Positions 1-8,924 are shown, counted from the first letter of the stretch. The stretch is 34,804 nucleotides of DNA from Lichenibacterium minor (GCF_004137685.1 NZ_QYBB01000040.1:1-34804), one strand, 5' to 3'. Translations and numbers: made by a program. Notes: generated by a model from the sequence alone, not told the origin.

Positions 1-2
1 CC

Positions 3-77
3 TTCATCTGGACCGCCTCAGCCGCCAGCGTCATGGCCAAGCTCAGGGTGCATCAAACGAATGACTCAGAGCACTAG
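3..77 (+). mobile_element. Possible C-terminal tail of a transposase (partial)
   Basis: The frame is open from the window edge to a TAG at 75-77. It encodes about 24 residues with a hydrophobic, Ala/Ser-rich stretch (FIWTASAASVMAK) and a short polar tail. Many DDE transposases of the IS5 type end this way, and a TetR gene that has lost its first helix begins in another frame at once. Together these suggest an insertion-sequence end that landed in the TetR gene. The family is not established: too little sequence is present, and no terminal inverted repeat can be confirmed. Confidence 0.25.
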
Positions 78-649
78 AACGCGGGTATTCGCGCTTCACC
101 ACCTCCGATGCGGCAGCCGTCGCCGGGGTCTCGCGGGGCGCGCTGACGCATCACTTCGCCAACAAGGAAGATCTCGTCGTCCGTTCCGTGGCGCATGATC
201 TCGGCGCCGTGACGGAAGGGCTGCGGGGCTTCCTGGTCGAGGGCGCCGGCCGCCGGCGAGGGCCTGACGAGATCGTCGATCACCTGTGGGGCCTGATGGC
301 GGGAGGCCTGTTCTACGTCACTATGGAATACCTGCCCGAGGCGCGCCACAACGCCCCGTTCCGGGAACGCCTGCTGCCTGTCGTGCAGGAGTTCCACGCG
401 GCGCTCGATGCGCTCTGGCTGTCCGTGTCGGACGCCCACGGGCTCGATCCCCTCGAGGCACGGGTCACCCTCAACGCCACGCTCTGCCTGATGCGCGGGA
501 TGGTGGCACAGAGCGTGCTCAGGCCCGACGAGGACTATTTCGCGTCGATGCTCGACCACTGGAAGGCGCATCTGCTCGCCCTCTTCGCCGCGCCGTCCGG
601 CCCGCGTGCCGCTCTCGACCGCCGTCCCGCTTCCCCGCCCATGTCCTGA
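71..649 (+). pseudogene. TetR/AcrR-family regulator, 5'-truncated
   Basis: The open frame reads ALERGYSRFTTSDAAAVAG, then VSRGALTHHFANKEDLV, which is the second half of a TetR helix-turn-helix, followed by an all-helical ligand-binding region. About 192 residues remain. The frame is closed by TGA at 62-64, so the start codon and most of helix 1 are missing; only about 20 N-terminal residues of a normal ~200-residue TetR are lost. A GTG at 188 could start a product without any DNA-binding domain, so a working repressor is unlikely. The stop lies 15 bases before the MFS gene. The intact ancestor probably controlled the transporter and amidohydrolase downstream (inference from adjacency). Confidence 0.75.
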
Positions 650-663
650 GTCCGGAGGTTTCC

Positions 664-2055
664 GTGCACGACCTTTCGTCCCGCATCGAACGGCTGCCCT
701 TCGGCAGTTTCCACCGGCAGCTCCTGCTGATGGGCGGCCTCGGCTACACGTTCGACGGCCTCGATGCCGCCGTGGTGTCCTTCGTGCTGCCGGTGCTGCG
801 CCCTCTGTGGTCGCTGTCGAGCGTCCAGGTCGGCTTCCTCGGCAGCGGGACCTACATCGGCTATCTTTTCGGCGCCCTCTTCGCGGGCCTGCTCGGCGAC
901 CGCATCGGGCGTCGTGCCGTGATGGTCTGGGCACTCGTCCTTTACTGCGCGGCTTCGCTCGTCAGCGCCTTCGCCCAGGATTGGACGTTCTTTCTCGGGT
1001 GTCGCATCGTGGCGGGCGTGGGCACGGGCGCCGAATCCGCCATTGTGGCGCCCTTCCTCGCCGAGTTCGTCGCCGCGCGTTACCGTGGCCGCTTCACCGG
1101 TTCGCTCGCCGGCTTCTTCTCCTTCGGCTTCTTCGGCGCCGCCCTGCTGGGCTATTTCGTCATCCCCGCCGCACCGGAGGCTTGGCGCTGGGTGCTGGTG
1201 CTCACGGCGACGCCGGTGATCATGCTGCTCTGGTGGCGGCGTGCCTTGCCCGAGTCGCCCCGCTGGCTCGCCGGTGTGGGCCGCACCGCGGAGACCGAGG
1301 CGGTCGTCGCCCGCATGGAGGACGACGCCCGCCGCGCCGGCCACGTGCTACCGGCCGCGGTGCCGGTTCCCGCGACGGCGATGCCGCCCCTCGGCTCCGT
1401 GGCGGGGCAACTCGCCGCCCTGTGGCGGCCGGGCCTCGCCCGGATCACGGCGATGAGCTGGATCATGTGGCTGTCGATCACCTTCAGCTATTACGCCTTC
1501 TTCACCTGGATCCCGAGCCTCCTCGTCGAGAGCGGCATGACGGTGACGAAGAGCTTCGGCTATTCCATCGCGATCTTCGCCGCCCAGATCCCGGGCTACT
1601 TCTCGGCCGCTTGGCTCAACGAGCGGATCGGGCGGCAGGCCACCATCGCGTCCTACATGGTGCTGGGCGGCCTGTCGGCGGTCGCGCTGGCGGTGAGCCA
1701 TTCGGACGGCACCGTGACGGCGGCGGGCATCTGCCTGTCCTTCTTCATGAACGGCACCTACGCGGGCATCTACGCCTACACGCCGGAAATCTTCCCCACC
1801 GCGGTCCGGGCCACCGGGATGGGAACCGCGTCCTCGATCGGGCGCATCGGCGCCATCGCGTCGCCCCTGCTGGTCGGCTGGCTTTACCCGAACTTCGGCT
1901 TCGCGGGCGTGTTCGGCACGACCACGTTGGTGCTTCTCGCCGGCGCGCTCGCCGTCATGCTGATGGGCGTCTCGACCCGCAACCGCTCGCTCGAGGAGAT
2001 CACCGCCGACGAACTGGCTCCGGGCAGCGCAGCCCCGGCCCGCGGCACAGCCTGA
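664..2055 (+). CDS. MFS transporter, sugar/organic-acid:H+ symporter type
   Basis: A 463-residue inner-membrane permease, the usual length for a 12-helix MFS carrier. Family marks are visible: a motif A loop between helices 2 and 3 (GLLGDRIGRR), PESPRWL after helix 6, and the C-terminal-half loop YTPEIFPTAVRATGMG. These place it with the sugar-porter-like or aromatic-acid symporters. The start is GTG at 664 with a CCGGAGG ribosome site just upstream; the same frame stays open further 5' but there it overlaps the TetR coding sequence. The amidohydrolase starts 22 bases downstream, so the two were probably one operon for uptake and hydrolysis of a small cyclic amide or ester. The substrate cannot be read from the sequence. 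Confidence 0.88.
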   Translation: MHDLSSRIERLPFGSFHRQLLLMGGLGYTFDGLDAAVVSFVLPVLRPLWSLSSVQVGFLGSGTYIGYLFGALFAGLLGDRIGRRAVMVWALVLYCAASLVSAFAQDWTFFLGCRIVAGVGTGAESAIVAPFLAEFVAARYRGRFTGSLAGFFSFGFFGAALLGYFVIPAAPEAWRWVLVLTATPVIMLLWWRRALPESPRWLAGVGRTAETEAVVARMEDDARRAGHVLPAAVPVPATAMPPLGSVAGQLAALWRPGLARITAMSWIMWLSITFSYYAFFTWIPSLLVESGMTVTKSFGYSIAIFAAQIPGYFSAAWLNERIGRQATIASYMVLGGLSAVALAVSHSDGTVTAAGICLSFFMNGTYAGIYAYTPEIFPTAVRATGMGTASSIGRIGAIASPLLVGWLYPNFGFAGVFGTTTLVLLAGALAVMLMGVSTRNRSLEEITADELAPGSAAPARGTA

Positions 2056-3174
2056 TCCGGCCCGAAGGAGAACCCTCATGCAGACCCTGTTCCTCAACGC
2101 CGCCGTCACCGATGCCACCCGGGCCGAGCCGCGCATGGGCAACGTCCTCGTCGAGGACGGCGTGATCCGCGACGTGGACGCCCGCGCCGGCACGGCGGAA
2201 GGGCGGAACGTCATCGACCTGCGCGGCCGCACCCTGATGCCGGGCCTCGTCGACAGCCACGTCCATGTCGTGGCCTCGACGATGGACCTCACCATGAACG
2301 CCCAGTTGCCCGACGCGCTGGCCGTCCTGCGCTCCCTGCCCATCATGAAGGGCATGCTCGACCGCGGCTTCACCACGGTGCGCGACGTCGGTGGCGCGCC
2401 GCCGGCGCTGTCCGACGCCATCGCCGAGGGGCTGATCGCGGCCCCGCGCGTCGTGGCCTGCGGCAAGGCGCTGTCGAAGACCGGCGGCCACGCCGACAAC
2501 CGCCCGCGTCACGACACACACGACGCGACGCGCTGGGGCCGCAACTACGGGGCGCTCGGCCGCGTCGCCGACGGCGTCGACGAGGTGCGCCGCGCCTGCC
2601 GCCAGGAGCTGCGCCAGGGCGCGCGCTTCATCAAGGTCATGGCCAACGGCGGCGTGTCGAGCCCCACCGACCCGATCGCCTGGCAGGGCTACTCGGTGTC
2701 GGAGCTCACCGCCATCGTCGAGGAAGCGCGGGACGCGCAGACCTACGTGTCGGCCCATCTCTACACCGCCGACGCCATCGTCCGTGCCTTGAACTGCGGC
2801 GTGCACTCGCTGGAGCATTGCAACAACATCGACGTCGAGGCGGCCAGGATGGCGGCCGAGCACGGCGCCGTGGCGGTGCCGACGCTCGTCACCTACGAGG
2901 CCCTCGCCGAAGACGGGGAAGCGCTGGGGCTCGCGCCGGTGTCGATCGCCAAGATCGAGGCGGTGCGAGCGAACGGCCTCGGCTCGCTGTCGATCCTGCG
3001 CGAGGCCGGCGTCACCATGGCCTACGGCACCGACCTGCTCGGCGAGGCTCACGGACGGCAGAACCAGGAGTTCGCCATCCGGTCACGCGTGCTGCCGTCC
3101 GCCGAGATCTTCGCCAGCGCCACGACCGTGGGGGCGAAGCTTTGCGGACTGGCGGGGCAGATCGGTGTCGTGGC

Positions 3175-3459
3175 GACCAGGCGCCGCCGCATCAGCCCGC
3201 CCGGCGCGTCCATGACGTTGCGCAGGAACTCGCGCCGCCGCTCCTCCTCGATGCTGGTCGACGCGCGTCCTGGCTCGAACGGCTCGCCCGATCCGCCGAT
3301 CGCCTGTATCATCAGGTCACGATCGATCAGCTGTATGTCGGGGACACCCGCGCGCCCTACGTCGTCGAGCCCCCCGCCCGAGGCGACCGGCGCACCTGCA
3401 GGGTGCGCTGCGTCTCTGTCCCACCGATCCATTCCGCACTTCCCTCCGCCCGGGGCCAT
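3175..3459 (-). pseudogene. Unknown gene downstream of the relaxase, 3'-truncated at a junction
   Basis: Read on the minus strand from ATG at 3459, behind a clear AGGAGGGG ribosome site 6 bases upstream. About 95 residues of apparently native sequence follow, with an acidic/aliphatic middle (VPDIQLIDRDLMIQ) and a charged helix (SIEEERRREFLRNVMD). Near 3175 the reading enters the antisense of the amidohydrolase, so the C-terminus is lost. The frame then runs on by chance to 3049. It lies 137 bases downstream of the relaxase on the same strand and was probably part of the mobilization operon. I do not recognise the family. Confidence 0.5.
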
Positions 3460-3494
3460 ACTCGACCCCTCCTGCACGGGAAGACCCTCTCAAC

Positions 3495-3506
3495 CAACAC
3501 GTGTTG
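3495..3506. repeat. Perfect 12-bp palindrome CAACACGTGTTG
   Basis: CAACACGTGTTG is its own reverse complement. It lies between the relaxase stop (3597) and the ribosome site of the next minus-strand gene (start 3459). It could be an operator for that gene; no regulator can be assigned. Confidence 0.5.
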
Positions 3507-3596
3507 ACGAGCTTGAACGATGCCGCGTCCGCCCCGTGTGTGGCTAGATTTATCCGACGTCATAGCTGCTGATCCGTCGAGCGTGCAGGCAGGTCA

Positions 3597-6500
3597 TTAT
3601 TCACCCCTGCCGCCGGTGTCATCGCGTCCGCCCCGTTCCCCGCGCGATCGTGTTGTCTCGCGGATGAACGCGTTCCGCAGATCTGGGAGCGCGCTGAAGC
3701 CCATATTCTCGGCTTCGCGCAGGACAGCCTCCACTCGGCTCGACATGTCCACGCGATCGATTCTGACAGGACTTCTTTGACCGAAGCACGTAAAGCACTC
3801 CTCAGATATCAGGCGCTTGAGGTTTTGAGGGTCTACCTGCGCCAGCTCGGCCAAGCGTTCCCCACGGTTCCTCGACAAAGCCCCGGAGGCCGCCAGAACG
3901 ACGGCGTACTGCACGACTAGGCGACGACGGACCTGCGCGTCCGGTTCGTGGCGTAGATCCTCCCCTTTGTCGCGTGAGCCCGCGAGACCGTCGCTGGACG
4001 CCAGCGGACGGTCGACCGATGGCGGGACCTCGACCGAGTGCGCCGCCGAGCTGACCGGTCCGGGGACCATGGCCTGCTGCGCCGTCCTAGACGGGGGCGC
4101 GGCGGCCGTCGCGGAGCCGGGCGGCGGCCGGACGGCGGCGACGTCGAGCTTTCCCGTCCTGCTGCCGTTCGGTGGCCCGCCCTCGCCCTCCCGAGGCGAC
4201 GGTGCCGGCCTCGTCTGCACCGGCACCGGAGGTCGCGGTGGGCCGCTCGCGACCTGAGCGGCGCCCGTATGAGCGACGGCCGTTCGCGGCGGCCCAGCGT
4301 CGACCTTCTGCCCCTCCGTCTCGCGGGGCGACGGGGCGGTTATGGCGAACGAGCCAGTTGCGACGATCGTCTCTCTGGGGGAGGCGGTCACGCCGTCGTT
4401 CGGCTCGACATCTGCGACCATCATCGGCTCTGGCAGGAGCCTCGCTCGCGGGGCGCGAATGCCCCCGTGAGGCTTGGGGTGATCGGTCGCGAGCGTCCTC
4501 ACTAGGCGCTGGATGGCGACGTCCTGCCGTCCGGGGTCGGGCTCGTCCGCGACGATCGTCCGGATCAGCGCGGACCAGCCAGCCGCTTTCGCAAGAGAGC
4601 CACCGCTCGCATCTTCGGGGCGTTGCCGGGCTCGCTCCAAGCGGGATTCGAGGCTCGACAGGATCCGGCCTCGGCGCCTCGGGCGGTCCGTCGCCCCCCG
4701 CCCGGCTTGCCCGGCCGGCTCTCGCGCGCGCCTCTTGCGTGCTTTCGTCGGGGCACCCGTCGAGCCGGCGCTCGCTGGCAGACGTACATCCGGGAGAGTC
4801 GTATGATCCGCCGATGTCGCCGCGCCCGCTTCGGCTCGCGGCGTCCGGGCCTCGGCCTGAGCCTGCGGCGTAACGCTTCGCACCGACCCGGCGACGGAGG
4901 CAGGGCCGCGAGTCGGCCCGTCCGCCAGCGTCCCCCGACCGTCCCGCCGCGCGAGAGGCGCCCGGACAATGTCGCGGGCGGTCTGCCATTCCTCCCGCAG
5001 GGACCGAAGCCGCTCCGTAGCGACCCTCGCCGCATCGTCGAGCGCGCGGCGTTCCTGTGATGTCAGCGCTGTCTCGACGGCCATCAGCGGCCGGATGACG
5101 GCGAGTTCCACCATGACCGACAGGATGGCCAGGACGAGGCCTCGATTTTGGAGCCGTCGGTTGCGCCATCTGAGATCGCGGAGCGCAGCCATGTCGGCCC
5201 GATGCCGTGCCATCACCCGATCGACTTCGGCGTGACGCGTGCGCCAGACGTCGTCGAGATCACGCTTCAGCTGCGCCAGGGCGGCGCTCCGGATCTGACG
5301 ATAGGCGGCCATCTCGGCGCGGTCGCTGACCCCCTTCACGTGGGCACGGTGCTCCGGTCGCTCATAGAGCCAGGCGGTGGCACTCGGTGAGAAGGCGCGA
5401 TCCAGTGCACCCTCGATCGCGACGTCGCCGGACAGACCACTTGTCGCTCGACCCGCGCGGAGCACTCGGCCCGTCTCGTGCCGGTCATAGCCGCCGGCAT
5501 GCAGGCGAAGGGCGACCTGCCGTGACAACTCATCGTCGGAAGGTCGCGACAGACCCTTGTCGCGATCTCTTGTCAGGATGCGGCCGGCGTGGGCCTGCCA
5601 GAGTGCACGGGCGAGCGTGTCCGACTTCGCGACCGCGCGCGGTCCCGCATGGACGTCCGGTGCGGGTGCGGACGGGATGGTCGGACGATCTCGGTGCGGG
5701 CTGAGGCTGCCGCCGTGCTGTGGCCGGACGAACCTCGTCGTCGCGATGTCGGGCAGCCAGTCGACGACACCGGCGGGAGAACGTGTCGGCGACGGTCGCG
5801 CCGGGGTGAACGAGGACGAGGCGGCCGCCTCGTTGCGCCCGTCCCGGCTGCGCCGCCGCTCGGCGCGGGCGTTAGCGTCCTCATCCCGCCATATCGCGAC
5901 CCATCTCGCGAGCTCCGCCGACATGGGCGGATCTGCTTGTGGCACCTGGGCCTCGCCTCCCACGCCTTCCGTCGACGCGCGCCGGAGCGCCTCGACCTCG
6001 ATGCCCGCCATGCCGGCGAGGGCTTGCTCGCGGTCGGCCTTGAGCCGATGAGTGGCCCGGAGTGCCCTATGGACCGCGATCACCGGGGCGGCATCGATTT
6101 TCGGCGTGGGCGCGTCGCGATCGGGGTCGACCCGTCGCGCAGGACGGCCGTGCGAAGCTCCGCCGTCACCATCCTGTGCTGATCGACGTCCTGGAGCGGG
6201 AGATCGCGGCGAAACGGCTTTCTCCGACCCCGGCTCAACGCCCGGCACCGCCGGCACGGCATCGGGTGTGGACCGTCGCATCCCCCGAGCGGGTTCCGCA
6301 GCCGCGGTCACGGTGGAGGCTCGTGACCGGCCGGTTATCTCGGCCCCGAGGGCGGCGGCGCGGCGGTGCAGCTCGAGGTCGCGCTCGCGCCGCCAGTCCG
6401 CGCGCGCCCGTCGCTTCTGCCATTCGATTTCGCTGCGGGTGACGTGGGCGACGGGACGGATCGCCAGGCCACGGCGGGCGTAGGAGCGGTGATCGACCGC

Positions 6501-7265
6501 CATGTCGCCGCTGGCTTGGCGCATCCGCTCGGCCCAGTCCGCGCGCAGGGCTTCGATGGTCGGGCCGAGTAACCCCTCGAGAAGGCGCTTTCCGTCGTGC
6601 TTTTCCGAAACCGCGTCGAGCTCGCGGCACTTTCGGCCGAGCTTCCCACGATCGACGATCCTGGTGCCGACGTGCAGGTGCAGGTGGTCGGGTGCGCCAT
6701 TCACGTTGTGCACGCGGCCTTCCAACGGCACATTCAACCGGTCGGACAGGAAGCGGGCGTGCTCCCAGGCAGCCCTGCCGGCCGCCTCGGCCGACAGGCC
6801 ATAGCGGAACGAAAGAATCATGTGCGTGCCCACGCGCGGAAGACGGCCACCGTAGCACCGGTAGGTGCGGTCTTTCTTGCGTTCACGAGCGTCGAGCAAG
6901 CGGGCGAGCGCCGCGCCCGTGTCGACCGGCAGGCCGCGCGTGATGAGGACATGCGCCCCGAGTTCACCGTCGCTCGCGCCTTCGGCCCGGTTAATGTAGT
7001 CCGACGTCGCCAGACCGGCCCCGTGCGAGGACCTTTCCCCATCACGACCCAGCGGGTGCTTCCCGGACGCTTTGGCGAACGCGCCGATGCGGTTGATGTA
7101 GTTCGACGTTCCGAGGCCGGCGATCGAGCCCTCCTCGGCGACGATCCAACGGGCATTGTAGTGGAAGAAGCCCCTGACGCCGGTCGACAGCGCTGGTCCG
7201 CTCTGCGGATCGGCGCTCCTCGACCCAGCATGCGCCACGTCCGTCACCCCTGCAATTTTCCGCAC
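3597..7265 (-). CDS. MobA/MOBQ-type relaxase (conjugative mobilization nuclease)
   Basis: Large relaxase, 1222 residues from the longest start. Relaxases nick oriT, stay bound to the 5' end through tyrosine and lead the strand into the recipient. Landmarks: HYNARW near residue 35; two tyrosine motifs, TSNYINR (Y56) and TSDYINR (Y90), resembling ADYIQREG of RSF1010 MobA; the metal-binding histidine cluster DHLHLHVGTR (HLHLH 194-198); and VDHRSYARRGL, matching the DHR motif after the MobA nuclease domain. The long remainder is Arg/Ala/Pro-rich, with a charged coiled-coil region and one hydrophobic segment (GLVLAILSVMVELAV). The GTG at 7265 sits inside an inverted repeat and has no ribosome site. 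A GTG at 7238 has GGGG 8 bases upstream and is a better start. No coupling protein is nearby, so the element would rely on a helper. Confidence 0.85.
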   Translation of the reverse strand: MRKIAGVTDVAHAGSRSADPQSGPALSTGVRGFFHYNARWIVAEEGSIAGLGTSNYINRIGAFAKASGKHPLGRDGERSSHGAGLATSDYINRAEGASDGELGAHVLITRGLPVDTGAALARLLDARERKKDRTYRCYGGRLPRVGTHMILSFRYGLSAEAAGRAAWEHARFLSDRLNVPLEGRVHNVNGAPDHLHLHVGTRIVDRGKLGRKCRELDAVSEKHDGKRLLEGLLGPTIEALRADWAERMRQASGDMAVDHRSYARRGLAIRPVAHVTRSEIEWQKRRARADWRRERDLELHRRAAALGAEITGRSRASTVTAAAEPARGMRRSTPDAVPAVPGVEPGSEKAVSPRSPAPGRRSAQDGDGGASHGRPARRVDPDRDAPTPKIDAAPVIAVHRALRATHRLKADREQALAGMAGIEVEALRRASTEGVGGEAQVPQADPPMSAELARWVAIWRDEDANARAERRRSRDGRNEAAASSSFTPARPSPTRSPAGVVDWLPDIATTRFVRPQHGGSLSPHRDRPTIPSAPAPDVHAGPRAVAKSDTLARALWQAHAGRILTRDRDKGLSRPSDDELSRQVALRLHAGGYDRHETGRVLRAGRATSGLSGDVAIEGALDRAFSPSATAWLYERPEHRAHVKGVSDRAEMAAYRQIRSAALAQLKRDLDDVWRTRHAEVDRVMARHRADMAALRDLRWRNRRLQNRGLVLAILSVMVELAVIRPLMAVETALTSQERRALDDAARVATERLRSLREEWQTARDIVRAPLARRDGRGTLADGPTRGPASVAGSVRSVTPQAQAEARTPRAEAGAATSADHTTLPDVRLPASAGSTGAPTKARKRRAREPAGQAGRGATDRPRRRGRILSSLESRLERARQRPEDASGGSLAKAAGWSALIRTIVADEPDPGRQDVAIQRLVRTLATDHPKPHGGIRAPRARLLPEPMMVADVEPNDGVTASPRETIVATGSFAITAPSPRETEGQKVDAGPPRTAVAHTGAAQVASGPPRPPVPVQTRPAPSPREGEGGPPNGSRTGKLDVAAVRPPPGSATAAAPPSRTAQQAMVPGPVSSAAHSVEVPPSVDRPLASSDGLAGSRDKGEDLRHEPDAQVRRRLVVQYAVVLAASGALSRNRGERLAELAQVDPQNLKRLISEECFTCFGQRSPVRIDRVDMSSRVEAVLREAENMGFSALPDLRNAFIRETTRSRGERGGRDDTGGRGE

Positions 7266-7290
7266 GGAAAATTGCGTAAGCGGGCCATCG
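7252..7290. other. Candidate oriT: inverted repeat plus nick-like motif
   Basis: A perfect 11-bp inverted repeat (GCAATTTTCCG at 7252-7262 and its complement at 7265-7275, 2-bp spacer) is followed at once by GTAAGCGGGCC. RSF1010/R1162-type origins used by MobA relaxases have the same layout: an inverted repeat, then GTAAxTGCG, with the nick just before CCCT. The position also fits, at the 5' end of a MobA-type gene with a divergent small gene beyond. The repeat and its position are seen; the oriT role and the nick near 7280-7284 are inferred. The alternative is an autoregulatory operator of the relaxase. Confidence 0.5.
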
Positions 7291-7660
7291 GTGTCGACAA
7301 AGGTGTTTTCACGCTGCTGCGCCGAGCCATGAAGTGGAGCCCTCCGGACGATCAGGGGTGCTTACGTCCTACCATATGACAGGTGTCATCGCGATACATT
7401 GTCGATGCGACAGCATCGCAGATGTCATCGGAGCTGCGATCACCCATGATTTGCTCATGGCGGCTCATATTATGGCGGACTGTCAACCGGAAAATTCCAA
7501 AAGTGACGTAATTTCACGATGCGGTTCCTGCTGTTTTTGGCCTTGCGGTGCTGTTCTTCTCGGAAAACACCTCTAAACTTGTGACATCGGTGATGGGCAC
7601 CGAGGACGTCGACGACCTCCCGAACCGGCGAGGTATCGCAAGGATTAACGAGGTGCGAGA
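7291..7660. promoter_or_regulatory. Divergent intergenic region with a hairpin and repeated TGTCATCG
   Basis: No convincing gene between the oriT candidate and the divergent small gene. It holds a perfect hairpin CGATGC-GACA-GCATCG at 7403-7418, flanked by two TGTCATCG copies (about 7384-7391 and 7423-7430). A CCGGAAAATTCC stretch near 7486 echoes the arm of the oriT repeat. Base composition is less GC-rich than the flanking genes. These could be accessory binding sites of the relaxosome, or operators for the two divergent transcripts. Confidence 0.4.
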
Positions 7661-8041
7661 ATGCGATATTCCATTCCAGGCATGCCGATAGAACTCCAGA
7701 AGGCCGTGGGGCGCATCGGCCACGCTGTTGCTGCCCTGCCCGACAAGCACCGGGATCCCGTGATCGACGCGATCCTCGACGCCTTGGCGGCCGCTCACTC
7801 CGATCGCGAAACGACGGCGTACGAGCGCGGCCTGCTGCCGCAACTCCGCGAGCGGATGCTCTCGGCGCTCGCGGCTTCACCGCTGCACCTCAAACTCGAC
7901 CATGACGAAGAACTCGCGGAAGTTGCAGAAAAGGACAGGGTTGCTCGCGTAAAGCAGCGAGAGAATATCTTGCGCAAACGCCATAAGCAGGCGCACATGG
8001 CAGAAGCCGAGCGGGCGTATGTTCCACCCAAACCTGTATGA
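7661..8041 (+). CDS. Hypothetical protein divergent from the relaxase (mobilization accessory?)
   Basis: 126 residues, predicted mostly helical and highly charged. The N-terminal half has regular amphipathic helices (KAVGRIGHAVAALPDKH). The C-terminal third is a Lys/Arg/Glu-rich helix (EVAEKDRVARVKQREN, then RKRHKQAH) that could be a coiled coil or a nucleic-acid-binding tail. Start ATG 7661 with a GAGGTG element about 6 bases upstream. It occupies the place mobC has in RSF1010-type systems, divergent from mobA across oriT. No clear sequence similarity to MobC is visible, so an accessory relaxosome role rests on position only. Confidence 0.6.
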   Translation: MRYSIPGMPIELQKAVGRIGHAVAALPDKHRDPVIDAILDALAAAHSDRETTAYERGLLPQLRERMLSALAASPLHLKLDHDEELAEVAEKDRVARVKQRENILRKRHKQAHMAEAERAYVPPKPV

Positions 8042-8525
8042 CCGGAGCGCCCGCCGCGAACCGGACGGGGAGCGGCCACCGCACTCGTGCTCAGCGACAG
8101 TTCGGCGCGAGCGCCGTAAGCCGGTCCATCTTTCGGTACCACGTTAGGTCTTCACGACCGCGATGTCGCTGTCGAACCCGCCAATATGTGTACGCGAGAG
8201 AAACGTTCGTACTCTGTGTCAAGTAATTGAGGTCATCGGAATTTCACTGATAATCTCTTTAATCTGAGGAGTGTTTTCCTGGTCCGCCGTCATGATTCTA
8301 GTCGACTAGACGGCTCCCTTCATCGTTGAAAATCGCGAGATACCCCATGTCGGAGTTTAGGTTCGACTTGCCATCACAATGGTCCAGGCATGAGGAATTC
8401 ATCGCCAGTGCGCACGGCTTGCCCGGGAAGCGACGGCAATCGAGTCCGAACCACGGCATCGTAGGATATCGGATCGAGTCTGCCACGGTTGCGATAGCCC
8501 TGCGACGGGAAGCGCGCTCGAGGGA
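8042..8525. other. Intergenic stretch with a perfect 14-bp palindrome
   Basis: A lower-GC segment. TCTAGTCGACTAGA at 8297-8310 is a perfect palindrome and a plausible operator upstream of the 8526/8921 gene pair. A weak open frame from ATG 8347 (begins MSEFRFDLPSQW) runs to 8577 out of phase with the next gene. It could be a separate short ORF, or the 5' part of that gene if a frameshift lies near 8520. Codon use does not decide this. No RNA gene recognised. Confidence 0.35.
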
Positions 8526-8924
8526 GTGGGGCGCTTGGCGGAGGCGTTGCTCGTCTACGAGGAGGTTTTGGCTTTGACCGAGGATGAGCGGACCGCATTC
8601 GAGACGGGTCACCTGATGCACCGGATCGGCGGCTGCGCCCTCGACCTTGACGACGGCCAATACGCCTTCGTGTCTCACATCGACGCCGGCCGCCAAGCGA
8701 GGGACGTCGGCCTACGCCGACTTTGCGCAGAGTCGCTGACGGCGGCGGGATGGAGCCTGGCGACGCACCTCGTCGCTACGCCCGGTGCCGCGACCGTCGA
8801 CCGCGACCTCGTGGCCACGGGTTTCGACGGCGTTCTCGACGAAGCCCGAGAAGTTCTGTTGGTCGATGGGAAGCCAAGCTTCGACCGCGTTTTGACCTCC
8901 ATTCCCACTTCGCCGGGCTCATGA
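8526..8924 (+). CDS. Hypothetical protein, first of an ATGA-coupled pair
   Basis: 132 residues, acidic, alternating helices and short strands (ALLVYEEVLALTEDERTAF; DLDDGQYAFVSHID). No family recognised, no signal peptide or membrane segment. The start is uncertain: GTG 8526 has only GAGGG directly against it, and the coding sequence may once have begun in another frame upstream near 8347. Its stop overlaps the next start as ATGA (8921-8924), so the two proteins are probably made together and in similar amounts. Confidence 0.45.
   Translation: MGRLAEALLVYEEVLALTEDERTAFETGHLMHRIGGCALDLDDGQYAFVSHIDAGRQARDVGLRRLCAESLTAAGWSLATHLVATPGAATVDRDLVATGFDGVLDEAREVLLVDGKPSFDRVLTSIPTSPGS

Larger units (their letters stand above)
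2078..3547 (+). pseudogene. Amidohydrolase family protein, 3'-truncated and fused to foreign sequence
   Basis: Metal-dependent amidohydrolase of the imidazolonepropionase/prolidase-like class. Seen: the HVHV metal motif at residues 61-64 (VDSHVHV), the FIKVMANGG lysine segment, the metal histidines in VSAHLYTADA and HSLEHCNN, and the catalytic aspartate in AYGTDLLGE. Homology holds to about residue 365 (LAGQIGVVA, near base 3172). There the family normally continues into the closing beta-sandwich (PGxxADLxVxDGDPL). Here the frame runs into Arg/Ser/Pro-rich nonsense to 3547, so the C-terminal strands that complete the fold are gone. A good GGAG ribosome site precedes the ATG. The protein is likely unstable or inactive. 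The junction with the mobilization module is near 3172-3178. Confidence 0.8.

Noticed and set aside
606..2165. 519-codon plus-strand frame across the MFS gene
   Set aside because: Out-of-frame reading of the transporter, Arg/His/Pro-rich with no membrane segments.
4087..5169. 360-codon minus-strand frame inside the relaxase gene
   Set aside because: Alternate frame of the low-complexity C-terminal part; no family pattern.
7403..7430. Iteron-type replication origin from the TGTCATCG copies
   Set aside because: Only two clear copies, unequal context, and no Rep gene nearby.
8347..8577. Separate gene from ATG 8347
   Set aside because: Ambiguous codon use, no ribosome site, and overlap with the start of the 8526 gene in another frame.
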